64,000 nt of DNA from Vitellaria paradoxa (taxonomy: Eukaryota > Streptophyta > Magnoliopsida > Ericales > Sapotaceae), in assembly GCA_019916065.1 (NCBI GenBank), contig CM034244.1, forward strand, positions 31,093,933 to 31,157,932, in the 5' to 3' direction. Position 1 is the first letter of the stretch. The number at the start of each line of letters is the position of its first letter. Position numbers and translations under genes: made by a program. Below the pieces are notes generated by a model that was not told where the DNA came from, did not search any database, and was given only the letters and a program-made list of their open reading frames with translations. Shown one piece after another: positions 24,090-34,132 of the stretch.

Positions 24090-25176
24090 TTAGGCATCAT
24101 CGGCTGCGAGTGCGACTTCTAATTCCATTTTTTCTTCAAATTTTTCGTACATATCATCGAGATAGATTGCTACATCTAATGGAGCATCAATTTCCATTCG
24201 GCTTACTTTGTTTAGAAAGTTGAGTGCCTCCTGTTTCTGTTCTTCAATAACTTGGAACATTAACAGAGGCAAAGGAGAAGATACAAACAATCTCCTTTCA
24301 TCTGTTACCATGTGTTATTATGGAAAATTTAGTAGAATTTTGGCATTGTAAACCAATTCTACCCAAGATCACAACAGAGTTTGTTCCTCTAAAATAACTT
24401 CATTTTCTGCTGGATTAGTGGAAACATAAGTGTCAAGGATGGAACGTAAAATCTTTCATTATATCGCTCGTAAAATCTTTCAGATCTGATATGGCTCGTA
24501 AAATCTTTCATTATATCGCCATCCAACAGAACTGTAAACTTCAAAAGCCATGGTTTTTCTTTTAAAACCATAGGGAATTTTGCTGATCATTGTTTTGATT
24601 AGTGCTAAAAAATCTTAATAGGTTGTTGTCTCCAATGGATTAAAGATGGTCTTTTTTACCAAACCCCAATCAATTGCTTCGAACCTCCAATTGTCACTTT
24701 GAAGGTCAAACTGAATTTTTCTGATATGAAAAACTGAATCAAATCTAGTTTTATTAGAAAATTCTTATTAGAAAATTCTTGAAAGATTGGTTTAATCCTA
24801 TGATCATTAATATATTTATTAATAATTGAAAATAGTACTCTAGGAAGGACTTGTTTAGCCTCTTCATAAAACTTTATTATTTGACTTTTTCAAAATGAGC
24901 ATTACCATTAGTAATTTCCAAAATTTCCATGATTTGCTGAATTTCAGAAATATTTTGGTAATCGAACAAAGAAGTTTCAAAGTCAAATTTTGAAATCATA
25001 TTTTTTGCCAATTCTTTTAATTTATTGATTTTATCCTGTAGCTTTTTCAGCTTGTATGCCATTTCGATCATTACTTTGCAGAATTCATAACTTTTTCTTA
25101 AAATATGGCTTTTCCATAGTTTATTTAGGGGCTCATGGAGTTTGTTCTCCAAACTAGGATAGAAGAAATCTAGTAT
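24090..25176 (-). pseudogene. Endogenous pararetrovirus last ORF (transactivator-like), 3' part
   Basis: The frame at 24877-25179 contains a Leu/Lys-rich helical segment (FCKVMIEMAYKLKKLQDK) reminiscent of the translational transactivator/inclusion-body protein encoded after RT in several Caulimoviridae genera. The frame at 24090-24311 ends with an acidic tail (YEKFEEKMELEVALAADDA). Between them the frame is broken, and a short direct duplication ('ctcgtaaaatctttcattat') sits at about 24450-24515. Position after the polymerase and before the intergenic region supports the assignment. The ORF is separated from its 5' part by a CACTA element. Identification is by position and character, not by a diagnostic motif. 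Confidence 0.6.
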
Positions 25177-25665
25177 CACTACAAGAAATCACACAATTAC
25201 CGACCAAAAAATTGGTCGCTAAAGGGTACAATGTAGTCGGTGAAACTTTTCCCAACCAAACTTATTTGGTCGAAATTTGGTCGGTGAAAGCTTGTCGGGG
25301 AAACTTTTCTCGATCAAAAAATCATTTGGTCGGCAAATATAAAACCTTTCTCGACTAATTGGTCGGCAAAGAAATATTTAATGAGAGAAATGTAAAATCT
25401 TTTCCCGACCAAATGGTCGGCAATTCTCTGCTTTTCCCGACCAATTGGTCGACAAAAAGTATAAAATTGAAAAGTCAGGAAAAGTCCACCATTTAGCAAC
25501 CAATTAGTTGGGAAAAGTTATCCTTTGGCGACTAACATTTTTTTGGTCAGGAAAAAATGACTATTAGCGACTAAATTTATATTTGATCGAGAAAAGTCTC
25601 CTTTAGCGATCAAATTTAGATTTGGTCAGGAAAAGTAGTCGCCGAAGGTGTGATTTGTTGTAGTG
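25177..25665. mobile_element. 489-bp non-autonomous CACTA element inside the viral ORF
   Basis: It begins CACTACAAGAAATCACAC and ends GTGTGATTTGTTGTAGTG, with a 3-bp direct repeat TAT at 25174-25176 and 25666-25668. The interior carries the same GGTCG/CGACC subterminal motifs and CGACCAATTGGTCG palindromes as the 1.6-kb element at 6678-8295. The two are members of one family. Insertion here must postdate viral integration, because it interrupts the viral frame cleanly. Confidence 0.93.
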
Positions 25666-25869
25666 TATGGCTTCTTCTGTCAAAACGAGTGGCTTTTTTA
25701 ACACTGCTTGAGCGTAGCGTCCTTGAGACAAGTTTTTCTTGAATGTTTTCCCAGAAGAAGTATTTTCAGCTTGTTTAGTTGCTACTTCTTTGCCCTTAGA
25801 GCTAGTTGCCCTTGACATCTCAGCCTTGTTTGGCTTTTCTGATTTCTGTAGCATAAAAACTTTTGTTAG
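25666..25869 (-). pseudogene. Endogenous pararetrovirus last ORF, 5' part
   Basis: A minus-strand frame starts at 25854 (MLQKSEKPNKAEMSRATSSK) and runs into the CACTA insertion at 25668. The segment is basic and Ser/Lys-rich (NLSQGRYAQAVLKKPLVL). It lies directly after the RNase H remnant, as expected for the final ORF of the viral genome. The rest of the ORF resumes at 25176. Confidence 0.55.
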
Positions 25870-27434
25870 TCTTTAATATTCATTTGGATGTCTGCTTAGA
25901 TAATTTGCAAGAACATTTTTAGTGGATTCAATATGTTCAACTTCAAATAAATATTGAGAAATATAATTGGACTATCTAATTCTTTTTAGATTATCTTCAA
26001 CTCTTTTTTCTTAAGAAAGTTTTTAATCGCTTGATTATTTGTTCTTATTAGAAACTTAACAAGAGCCAAATAAATTTGAAATCTCTTTATACCATTTTTT
26101 ATGGCTTAGAGTTCTTTTTCAAAGATAATGTAATTAAGTTCATTTGGTTTGAACTTTTCAAAATTATATCCGCATATTAATTCTTCAAAACTTTTTTATT
26201 CTTTAAGAATTTTGAGAATATCTGTTTGTTCAGATTTCTCTTTTATTTTTTCTGCTTTTAATACGACTCCCCAAAACATTTCTGAGGCATTTGTATCTAA
26301 AATTAAGAGATCAGATTCTGTAGGAAAATAAAGTTTTAGATTAGGTTTAAACAAGGTTTTGATTTCTTTTAATCTTCTTGTATCCTCGTCATTCCATTTA
26401 ATTTTTCTATTAAAATTCTTTTGATTCTTTTGAGCTTTCTTTAATTTTTCAAGGAATGGTTTTTCCCATTTTGAAAGACTTTTTACAAATTGTCTTTCGT
26501 AGTTTAACAAACGAAGAAGACTTTGCAAGTCTTTTAAAATTTCTAATTTTTTTTGAAAACTCTTTAATCTTTGTGATTATATGAGGTTACAACACAATTC
26601 CTGTTGAACTGAGTACAATTCCCAAATAATCAATTTCTTCTTTTTCTATCTCAATCGTTTTTGGACTGAAAATTATTCCATTACCAAGAAATTTTTTACA
26701 AACTATTTCTAAATGATATTTATGTTCTTCTCTGTTTTTAGAGAAAATCAATACATCATCTATATAGATTAGACAAAAATCTTTAATATCTTTAAAGATA
26801 TCGTCCATCTATTTCTGAAATATTTGTGGCGCATTACATATTCTAAATGGTAGAACTGTCCACTAGTAATGGACATATGGAGCTGAGAAAGCAGTCAATG
26901 GTTTTGACTCTTCAGTAAGCTTAATTTGCTAAAAACCTAATTTACAATCAAACTTACTAAATATTTTAACACCTCTAGTTTGAGTTACTAAAACATCTTT
27001 TCTAGGTATAAAATACCCATCAAAGATCAAATTTTCATTCAATTCTTTGTAATTGATGACTATCCTAGCTTTTCCTCTTTTTTTCTTTCACTATGATTCA
27101 TTATAAGAAAGTAGGGCTAGAATGCTGACTTCTAGTTGGTTCTATTAGTCTCCTATCAAGAAGTTCTCTTATTTGAACATGAAATTCGTCTATATCCTAT
27201 TTGGTATAGACCATAGGTTTTACTCTAATTATTTTTTGTTCATCTTTTAATTTTAGATTACAGTATCTGGAAGCTTTTTCCCATAACTTTAAAGGATCTT
27301 TTGAGAATTCAGGCTTAATTTTTTATAAGCTCAATGCGATTCATCAATTGATTTTAATAAATTGATTAAAATTGGACTACTATCACCACGCTTGACTTAC
27401 GCGAATCCTTTAGAACAAATTGAATCATGTATTT
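25870..27434 (-). pseudogene. Endogenous pararetrovirus reverse transcriptase-RNase H, broken
   Basis: The frame at 26587-26808 carries the RT active-site box CLIYIDDVLIFSKNREEH, with the YIDD signature at about 26752-26766. The frame at 26196-26528 covers the connection and the start of RNase H (LLILDTNASEMFWGVVLKAE). There the second acidic position expected in this motif (usually TDAS) is Asn. Later RNase H-like residues (FKPNELNY near 26140) lie in a shifted frame. Several stops and frameshifts between 26810 and 27430 break the N-terminal RT. In the virus this enzyme copies pregenomic RNA into DNA. This copy cannot make an intact enzyme. Confidence 0.85.
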
Positions 27435-27869
27435 TCAACCAAGGAATCTGATAAGATTTGTTTCATCAGTCAAGGTTACAGGCTCATGGGATACGCTCAT
27501 GGGATAATATTGAGTAAGGAAATTATTTCCTAAAAGTATATTCCCATGCATTAAAGGAAAATACAATATTTTTGAGATCCTAAAGGTCTTTTTACCTTGA
27601 GTTGTTTTTACTGAAAATATAATGTCTTTCGCTTTAAAGTCTATTATAGAAGTGGTGTCATTAGCATTTTTTGCTAAGACAGGATTTTTCATTTGAATCC
27701 AATATTCTTTGGGTATGGCATTTGGTTGACATACCGCAGTTGTAGCTCCAGGAACTATAAGTGCATGTAAGCTGTATGGTTTGTAGCCTTCAAATTCAAA
27801 TGTAATTTTAATGTAACAATATTTTCTCTTATTTTGATTATAAGAAAAGAATATTGTTTCTTTATCCAT
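27435..27869 (-). pseudogene. Endogenous pararetrovirus aspartic protease region
   Basis: A 144-residue open frame precedes the RT on the same strand. It has the fold-level landmarks of a pararetroviral protease: a hydrophobic lead into an ALIVPGATTAVC segment where Asp-Thr-Gly-Ala is expected, then a later HGNILLGNNFLTQYYP segment like the conserved ILLGxxFL near the flap. The catalytic Asp-Thr pair reads Val-Pro here, so the copy would be inactive even though the frame is open. It overlaps no other viral frame and starts 28 bp after the movement-protein stop. Confidence 0.72.
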
Positions 27870-27896
27870 ATTTAGTTGTTCAAAAATAATGGATTT

Positions 27897-29036
27897 TTAT
27901 TTTTCTTCGTTAGAAGAACTTCCAGGAAGAACTGGAACTTGGATTCTTCTTAATCCAGTTTCTCTGTCAAAGCTACTTGAGCTTGAGGAACCTTCTTCAA
28001 GATTTTTGAAGTTGTCTATTTTAAATGATTTTCTACTTGCAGATAATTTGTTATTTCTGAAGTAAAGTACATTTCCTGATACTTGAAATTTTATTGATCT
28101 ACGAGAGGATTTTGGTTGATCTTTATTAAAGTTTTTGAATACCCATTGTTTTAGGATTCTTAAATCTTTTATGTCAATCAATCTTGGTTTAATTTCAGTA
28201 TCAAATGGTTTGGGTTCATATAACTTAACCATACCAAAGTCAACTTTGTTTGTTTTGATCTCAGTATCACTTGTTAATTGATGAACAGCTTTCCAAAATA
28301 TTTTTAAATCATTGGCGTTACCATCCATCTTGATATTCTGAGTTTGAATTCTCAGTGTTAATGTGTCTTGGATTTTTTTATCATTTATAGACACAAAATA
28401 ATTCGGTTTGATTCTGAAGAGGATTTCTCCATAAACAAGATTGGATTCTATTCCCCTTATTAATGATTGAACAAGGTCATGGAATCTCTTATCTTGCACC
28501 ACACACAAAATTGATAAGTCTATTCCGAGTCTAAACAATAGCCTAATCTCTATTTGAATTATGCCAATATAAATGAATCTTACTTTAGGATACTTTTGTT
28601 TAAGTCTCCTAATTTTTTCTTCATCGAAAATTTTTATTTTGACTTGCCCATTGGAGAAGGATCTAGCCTCTATTATCCCTTCACATCTTTCAAAGTTTTG
28701 GGCTTGCCAAGGTTTAAACTTAAATTTGATATACAAGTCCTCTGTTTTAAGACTTTTATATTTGATTAGCTTATTATTTTCAATTGTCATATCTTCTTTG
28801 ATTATAACCCCTAAACAAATTTGGTTTAATTCGTTTTCAGGAACTAACTCAAAGGTTTCCAAATTCTTGTTAGCGGGATTTGTTTCCTGCATCATAAAAA
28901 TGAATTCTTCACTTTCTTCTAAAGAATCCGAATAAACAAATTCTAATTTATATAAAACTTCTTCTGAATCTATTTCTTCTCCTAAACAGATTTCTAAGTT
29001 GTTTTCTTCTAGAAATTTAATTATCTTATTGTTCAT
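27897..29036 (-). CDS. Endogenous pararetrovirus movement protein-like ORF (open, 379 aa)
   Basis: This is the longest intact viral frame. The central part (about residues 80-260) looks like a 30K-superfamily movement protein of Caulimoviridae: alternating beta-strand hydrophobics, KYPKVRFIYIGIIQIEI, RLGIDLSILCVVQDKRF, and SNLVYGEILFRIKPNYFVSI. The C-terminal third is basic and Ser-rich (GSSSSSSFDRETG), as in tubule-forming members. In viruses this protein modifies plasmodesmata for cell-to-cell spread. The same frame continues upstream without a stop through the second half of a zinc knuckle. In an intact ancestor it may therefore have been joined to the capsid region. No sign of host expression can be read here. 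Confidence 0.75.
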   Translation of the reverse strand: MNNKIIKFLEENNLEICLGEEIDSEEVLYKLEFVYSDSLEESEEFIFMMQETNPANKNLETFELVPENELNQICLGVIIKEDMTIENNKLIKYKSLKTEDLYIKFKFKPWQAQNFERCEGIIEARSFSNGQVKIKIFDEEKIRRLKQKYPKVRFIYIGIIQIEIRLLFRLGIDLSILCVVQDKRFHDLVQSLIRGIESNLVYGEILFRIKPNYFVSINDKKIQDTLTLRIQTQNIKMDGNANDLKIFWKAVHQLTSDTEIKTNKVDFGMVKLYEPKPFDTEIKPRLIDIKDLRILKQWVFKNFNKDQPKSSRRSIKFQVSGNVLYFRNNKLSASRKSFKIDNFKNLEEGSSSSSSFDRETGLRRIQVPVLPGSSSNEEK

Positions 29037-29137
29037 TTTTGGACAATTAGGTGCGATATGACCTTTTCATTACAAAAATAGCAAGTGCAATTTTTTATGA
29101 TTTTTTCTTGAAGTTTTTCTTTTTGAATTTTCTAACA

Positions 29138-29168
<31 letters not shown>

Positions 29169-30430
29169 TGGAAATATTCGTTTATTTCCAGATTTTCACT
29201 TTTTGATTTTAAAGTGTTTTCTTTTGCGTCTGTGATATGATTTATTCATAAAACATCTAATTTTCCAATTTTCTTTTAGGATTTTGTCGCAACAAGCTTT
29301 TCCTTCCACTAATTTAGACAATTGATTTTTTACCTATTTTTGGGCTTTTCTTTGAAGGCAGTGTTCAGTCATTAGTTTATAACCGAAACTAATTCTTAAT
29401 CCTAGAGTATGAGAACTTCCAATTTTTTGTTAGTGTTTTAGACATTGTTTTTCACATATTTCATCCCATGAATTTGGGAGTTTGTGGAAAACTTGTTCTT
29501 TCCAGTGAGGCATACTTTCAACTTTTAACATCCAAAAGTATTTTTGGTATAACTTTACGAAATCTGTGTATTTACAAATATCACAAAGTTTTATTTTTGA
29601 TAACACATATTTCACTTCTTTTTGGCATTTGTTTGAAGATATTATTCCACAAAGATCTTTTTTGATTAATGTAGAAAAATTTGTAAGGAATTTTGCAAAA
29701 TCATTTTCTCTATCTTCACTTAGCAAAACAGAAGTTTTTTCTCGTTTGCCGTCTTCAGATCCTTCCCAGACTTTTAGCTAATTTAGAACATTTTCTTGTA
29801 ACGTTCCTGCTACATAGTCTAGAAATCTTTTCCTATCTCATGTATTTTTATAATGGGTTACGACAATGGACATGATTTGTGCCCATTCTTCAATAGTGCT
29901 TTCATAGTATTTGGGATGTACATCATTAAGGTTTAGATATATCCAATTTGTAGCAGCATTGAATTTATTTAAGTCTTCTCTCTTAGAAGGACGAGGTCCA
30001 TGTTCTTCTTTAATATAAACCTTATCGGAACTATATTCACCTTCTTCTTTTACATAAATATGCTCAAAGGAAAATCTTTTTCCAGTAACTGGTTTAGTTT
30101 CTGGATCTTCATCTAGGTGATCTAATGTTCCTAATTTTCTCTTTCCTAAGTTTTTGTCTAGGTTTAGAGCTTTATCTAGCTTTCTTGCTAGTTCTTCATC
30201 TAATTTCGGATTAGTCAATGTTTTGGTTTCAGAATCAGATGAATCTTTACTCACGACGCTAGTTGCGCAATATTATTCATCTGAATTTTCAAAATCAGAG
30301 TCTAAAATGAAAACGTATTCATATTGTTTGAATAGCTTCTCATGTTGACTATAGAGAGGTTGCATCTGGTTGGGCAGTTTATCTCTATCTTTCACATCAC
30401 TCTCATCCTTATATCTAGATCTCCAATTTT
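29037..30430 (-). pseudogene. Endogenous pararetrovirus capsid (coat) protein region, broken
   Basis: Frames at 29838-30254 and 29430-29726 (minus) lie between the first small ORF and the movement protein. The former has an acidic, Ser/Lys-rich N-terminal part (KEEGEYSSDKVYIKEEHGPR) and a following folded segment (NAATNWIYLNLNDV). The latter resembles the capsid core (KLCDICKYTDFVKLYQKYFW). Near 29045-29085 a CCHC-type zinc knuckle is split: Cys-x2-Cys lies in one frame and His-x4-Cys in the next, one base out of register. A (TA)n expansion at 29137-29160 also sits in the region. Several breaks make this a pseudogene. Confidence 0.65.
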
Positions 30431-30829
30431 CTAATATTTATTTATTAGTTTGGAAATCTTTATAAGTTTTTCCTTAGTAATGTTTTTCACTAGTAGGACT
30501 TCATCAAATCCTCTTTTTCCTCTTTTGTACAAGGTAGGAATTTTGTCATCTTCATTTGTTTGAAGATTAGATGTTTCTCCTCCATAACCTTTGTTAGCTA
30601 CTTTTTCTAGCAAAATTTTTGTGTTTGCTGGGAGATCAATGCTATTTATTTTATTTTTCATTTTATTTAAATTACCAATAGCCTCAAACATACTATCTAC
30701 TAGGAAATGTAAAGTTCTAGCAATATTTAAACTATTAGGTTCTTTTTTAGAAACATGAACTTGATGTTCATAAGCTTCATTTCCATTTTCTCTTACACAT
30801 AAAAATCTACTATTACTATTACTAGCCAT
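30431..30829 (-). CDS. First small ORF of the endogenous pararetrovirus (132 aa)
   Basis: An open minus-strand frame starts MASNSNSRFLCVRENGNEAY and ends KEKLIKISKLINKY. It is the first frame after the leader-like DNA at 30840-31080 and lies directly upstream of the capsid region. It has a predicted helical middle (ARTLHFLVDSMFEAIGNLNK) and no motif I can assign. Position matches the small first ORF of some Caulimoviridae genera; the role is unknown. It is described only as an old integrated copy. Confidence 0.55.
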   Translation of the reverse strand: MASNSNSRFLCVRENGNEAYEHQVHVSKKEPNSLNIARTLHFLVDSMFEAIGNLNKMKNKINSIDLPANTKILLEKVANKGYGGETSNLQTNEDDKIPTLYKRGKRGFDEVLLVKNITKEKLIKISKLINKY

Positions 30830-31162
30830 TTCTAATTTGTTTATCCTTCGAGAACTTCACTCACAAGCTCAGATCTGGCCTAAATAACCCTCAATCATGC
30901 CTAACAGTGGCATAAAGATGAGTTGAAGTTGGCTTAATTTTCTATGCTTATGATCTCTTGGCTTGGAAATAATTTTTAATAGTTCTAGGGATATATATGC
31001 AAGAGAATTAAAATTTCAAGTTTAAGTTCACAATTCTTACTAAAAATATAAGGTCTAAACAGAATTTTCTTTTCTTTTTAAACTTTCATAAATTATCAAA
31101 GGAGGTATGTGTAAGTATATCAAATGTTGGAGGGAGATAAGTGTAGTTTACCCTAAATTAAA

Positions 31163-32029
31163 ATGGGTTTTGTGGTACTAATCACAACCAACAAAAATCC
31201 AACGGTTGAAAAAGGTCGACATAAGGCTAAACTTGGATGGTTTATTTATTTACTTTTTAAAACAACAAAATTTGATAAAATACTATTATAACTCCATTTG
31301 GAAGTAAAAATTTTTTCTGAAAAATTTAAAAAATTATAAAAATTTTCAACTTTCTTTTAATTAAATTTCATCACGCGTAAGTTTTTAGTTTTTTTTTTCT
31401 TTGGCAGGATCCACTAGTTTTTTTATCTATTTTATTTATTTTTTTTCAAATTTATTTATTTATTTATTTCTTAGTTTTGGAAGCTTTTAAACATAACATT
31501 TACATCATCTAAAAAATTACCCCCAAAAAAATACTTGCAAATCAGAATAGCTACAAATGACCACAAAAAATCAGCTTTTTTTATTATTTTAAATCATATT
31601 TATGTAATTTTTGTCAAAATCTCAATGATTTGCCTAATATCTACTAAAACCAAAGATTGAATTAAATTTCTATTAAAAAACCCTCACGTCACCAAAAAAA
31701 AAAAAAACTAACTTCTGATTTTTTTTTTTTTTTCCAGATTAAAAAAAGCTCAGTCAAGTATGTGTGGTTTTGTTTGTTCTCAGCTGCCAAATACAAATTT
31801 AATTCACTTGATACATTGTTTGGTAGGTACTGGAAAAATTTTCATCCACCGACTTTGGAATAAAAGAAAATGTGCGTTCATGCTCTTAAAAAGTATATTT
31901 GAAAAATTAGTATTGATTTCGAGCAAATATGCATGTGATCAATTAATTTATATATATATATATTACAGAAATATAAATTTATATAGGCGTGCTGAAAGGT
32001 CTTTTATAAAGGAATTAATGCCATTAATC
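31163..32029. other. Gene-free stretch
   Basis: AT-rich DNA with poly-A and poly-T tracts. The plus-strand frame at 31760-32074 begins MCGFVCSQLPNTNLIHLIHC but has no recognisable family. It runs into TA and poly-A low complexity, so it is not called a gene. Confidence 0.5.
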
Positions 32030-32332
32030 AAAACCAGACAGACCAAAAAAAAAAAAAGATTAATCCATACTTAAATAGGAAACCAAATCTGACTTTAATT
32101 GTCCACAACTTAATATGGGTGCATTATGGTTTGTCTTTGAATTTTCTTTTAGCTGAAGTCGTGATCAAACTTAATTTATAATAATAGTGGCCAAAATTAA
32201 TTAATTAATTAATTGCATTGGGTGGATATCCATCGAAAGCCATGATAAGTGGAGAAGTTTATTAGTGTGATATAGCCTATAACATGAACAAGAGCCGCCG
32301 CTGAGTTCTCTTATGTAATTTGTGGAAAAAGA

Positions 32333-32363
<31 letters not shown>

Positions 32364-32750
32364 ATATTCGCTATTTTATTAAATGGATGGCATGCATGAT
32401 ATGAAAGTTTAGTGGAAAACAGCTTGAAACCCACGTTCCCTTTCACTTCAGCATCACCATTATCGTCATTATTTGGTATTTTTTAATTTTTTTAAGTGAT
32501 GTTTAATTTATTAAAATTAATTAAAATTTATTAATTTTTATTAACTTTTTGTATTTTTTCTAATCAAATTTTATTACATGTCATTTTTATATTAAATTTT
32601 TATACTTTTGTTATATTTTTTTACTAAACTTTTGTTAATCAAACACTCCTTAATTTGTTAAGTGGTTTCTGCTGAAGCCAAGTCATATAGTTCAGATACT
32701 ATTTCATTAATTAGTTTTTATTTTTTGCAAGACAATGAAAGCACTTCAAT
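32030..32750. repeat. Duplicated block B2 (partner B1 at 11270-12040)
   Basis: Landmarks shared in order with B1 are 'gggtgcattatggtttg', 'gccatgataagtgg', 'gagttctcttatgtaatttg', a TA microsatellite (32343-32365), 'attaaatggatggcatgcat', and 'aattagtttttattttttgc'. The block continues, after the hAT-like element at 32754-34132, straight into segment A2. Confidence 0.7.
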
Positions 32751-32753
32751 GCA

Positions 32754-34132
32754 CAGGGATGGCCATCTCGACCGATTTGTCCGAATTCAACTCGTTACCT
32801 GAACTGAATGAATGTGGAATTTAGATTTTTTTTTTTTTAGAAATTGGATCGAATTTGTATTTGATTTTTTAAAAAATTTTGGATGTTAGATCGGATATGA
32901 GAATGAGATTGCCTCCGTCTCGATCTACCCCGAATTTGATATCCAATCCAAATTTTCCCCGATTTACCTCGATCTGTCTCGAAAAATATTCAAACAACCC
33001 TAAACTATTTAGTATCATGATGACAATATCATCGCCATACCATGACAAACAATATTCACATTCATAATCCTCTAAACTTATTGAATTTTGCTATTATTAT
33101 CATTAAAATGAATATTGATAAATAAATTTCAAACAAAAATTGTCATTGTTTTGTATTAATTAGGGTGTGTTTGGGAAATAGATTATAAATTTAATTTTTT
33201 TTTTTTTTACTTTTGTGCAAATTGAAATTTAAAAGTTCAATTTATTTCTTTCATACGCAAAAATCAAGAAAGCTTAGAAAAGTAAATTTAAAATCTTATA
33301 AGGTATATCATTCGAGACTTTACAAAATTATATAAATCCCTATAAAATTTAAATTTTTTAATTAATGCACAAATTATGAAACTGTAACTTTTACAAATTT
33401 ATATTAATTTATACAATTTTAAATTCTATTATGACTTGTAAACTCAATTGTTTTCAAAAAAATATCTAAATACAAATTTTAAAAAATAATTAAAATATTT
33501 TATTTACTATTTTATTTTATTTTTCCTATTTTTAGTACATAAGATTACTATTTCATTAAGTAACTTCTTTCTGGACCTTTGAATAATTTATTATTTTCTC
33601 TATATTTCTAACATTTTTAGCTAAAATATGTTTTTAAACTTTTCAATATTGATATTCAAAGAGTTCTATAGAAAATTGATTTTTTAAATTGTTTAACTAA
33701 AATATTTCATGAAACATTCAATATTTTTTTAATGGAAATTATTTTTTTTTAAAATATATAGAGAAGACAACTTATTAATTAAATGGTACTTTGATAAAAT
33801 ATTAGTTTTAAAGATGTTTATGTATTACTTTAGTAAATTATTATTGTGATAATGTTACGTATTATTTTGATTTTGGAGATAAATTATTTGGTAGTAATAG
33901 GTTACATATGCAATCAAGTTATGTAACAATTTAGGAGCAAAATCAGAGGCAAACGGATAATTCGGAGTTTCGGATATCTATGAATATATCCGTTCATCTT
34001 TTGAAGTAAGGATGAAGGTTTAAAAAAATATCTGTTTGGAGTTCAGGACAAATTCGGAGGTAGACACAGGATTTAGAGTTTGAATTTGAATATTACCATA
34101 TTCACCTCCGATCTATCCTGTTGCCATCCCTA
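32754..34132. mobile_element. hAT-like non-autonomous transposon, 1.38 kb
   Basis: The ends CAGGGATGGCCATC and (inverted) TAGGGATGGCAAC are flanked by an exact 8-bp direct repeat TCAATGCA at 32746-32753 and 34133-34140. The 8-bp length is the hAT target-site size. Inside both ends are related words: CTCGACCGATTTGTCCG on the left and CTCCGATCTATCCTG on the right. No transposase frame is recognisable; 32879-33067 (+) is a short chance frame. Confidence 0.88.

Larger units (their letters stand above)
23139..31153. mobile_element. 8.0-kb unit with inverted ends and 9-bp target duplication, filled by a pararetrovirus
   Basis: The left end (GGGTAACTTACATTAACACC) and the inverted right end (GGGTAAACTACACTTATCTC) are similar over about 55 bp, through ACACTTACACCTCC versus TTACACATACCTCC. 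Directly outside both ends is an exact 9-bp direct repeat TAAATTAAA (23130-23138 and 31154-31162). A 9-bp duplication next to long inverted ends is typical of Mutator-like elements. Almost the whole interior is a minus-strand plant pararetrovirus. The simplest history is viral integration inside a small Mutator-like or MITE element. Capture and joint transposition would leave the same outer ends. Confidence 0.7.

Noticed and set aside
28554..28935. Plus-strand frames across the viral movement-protein region
   Set aside because: They are antisense shadows of the 379-residue minus-strand frame.
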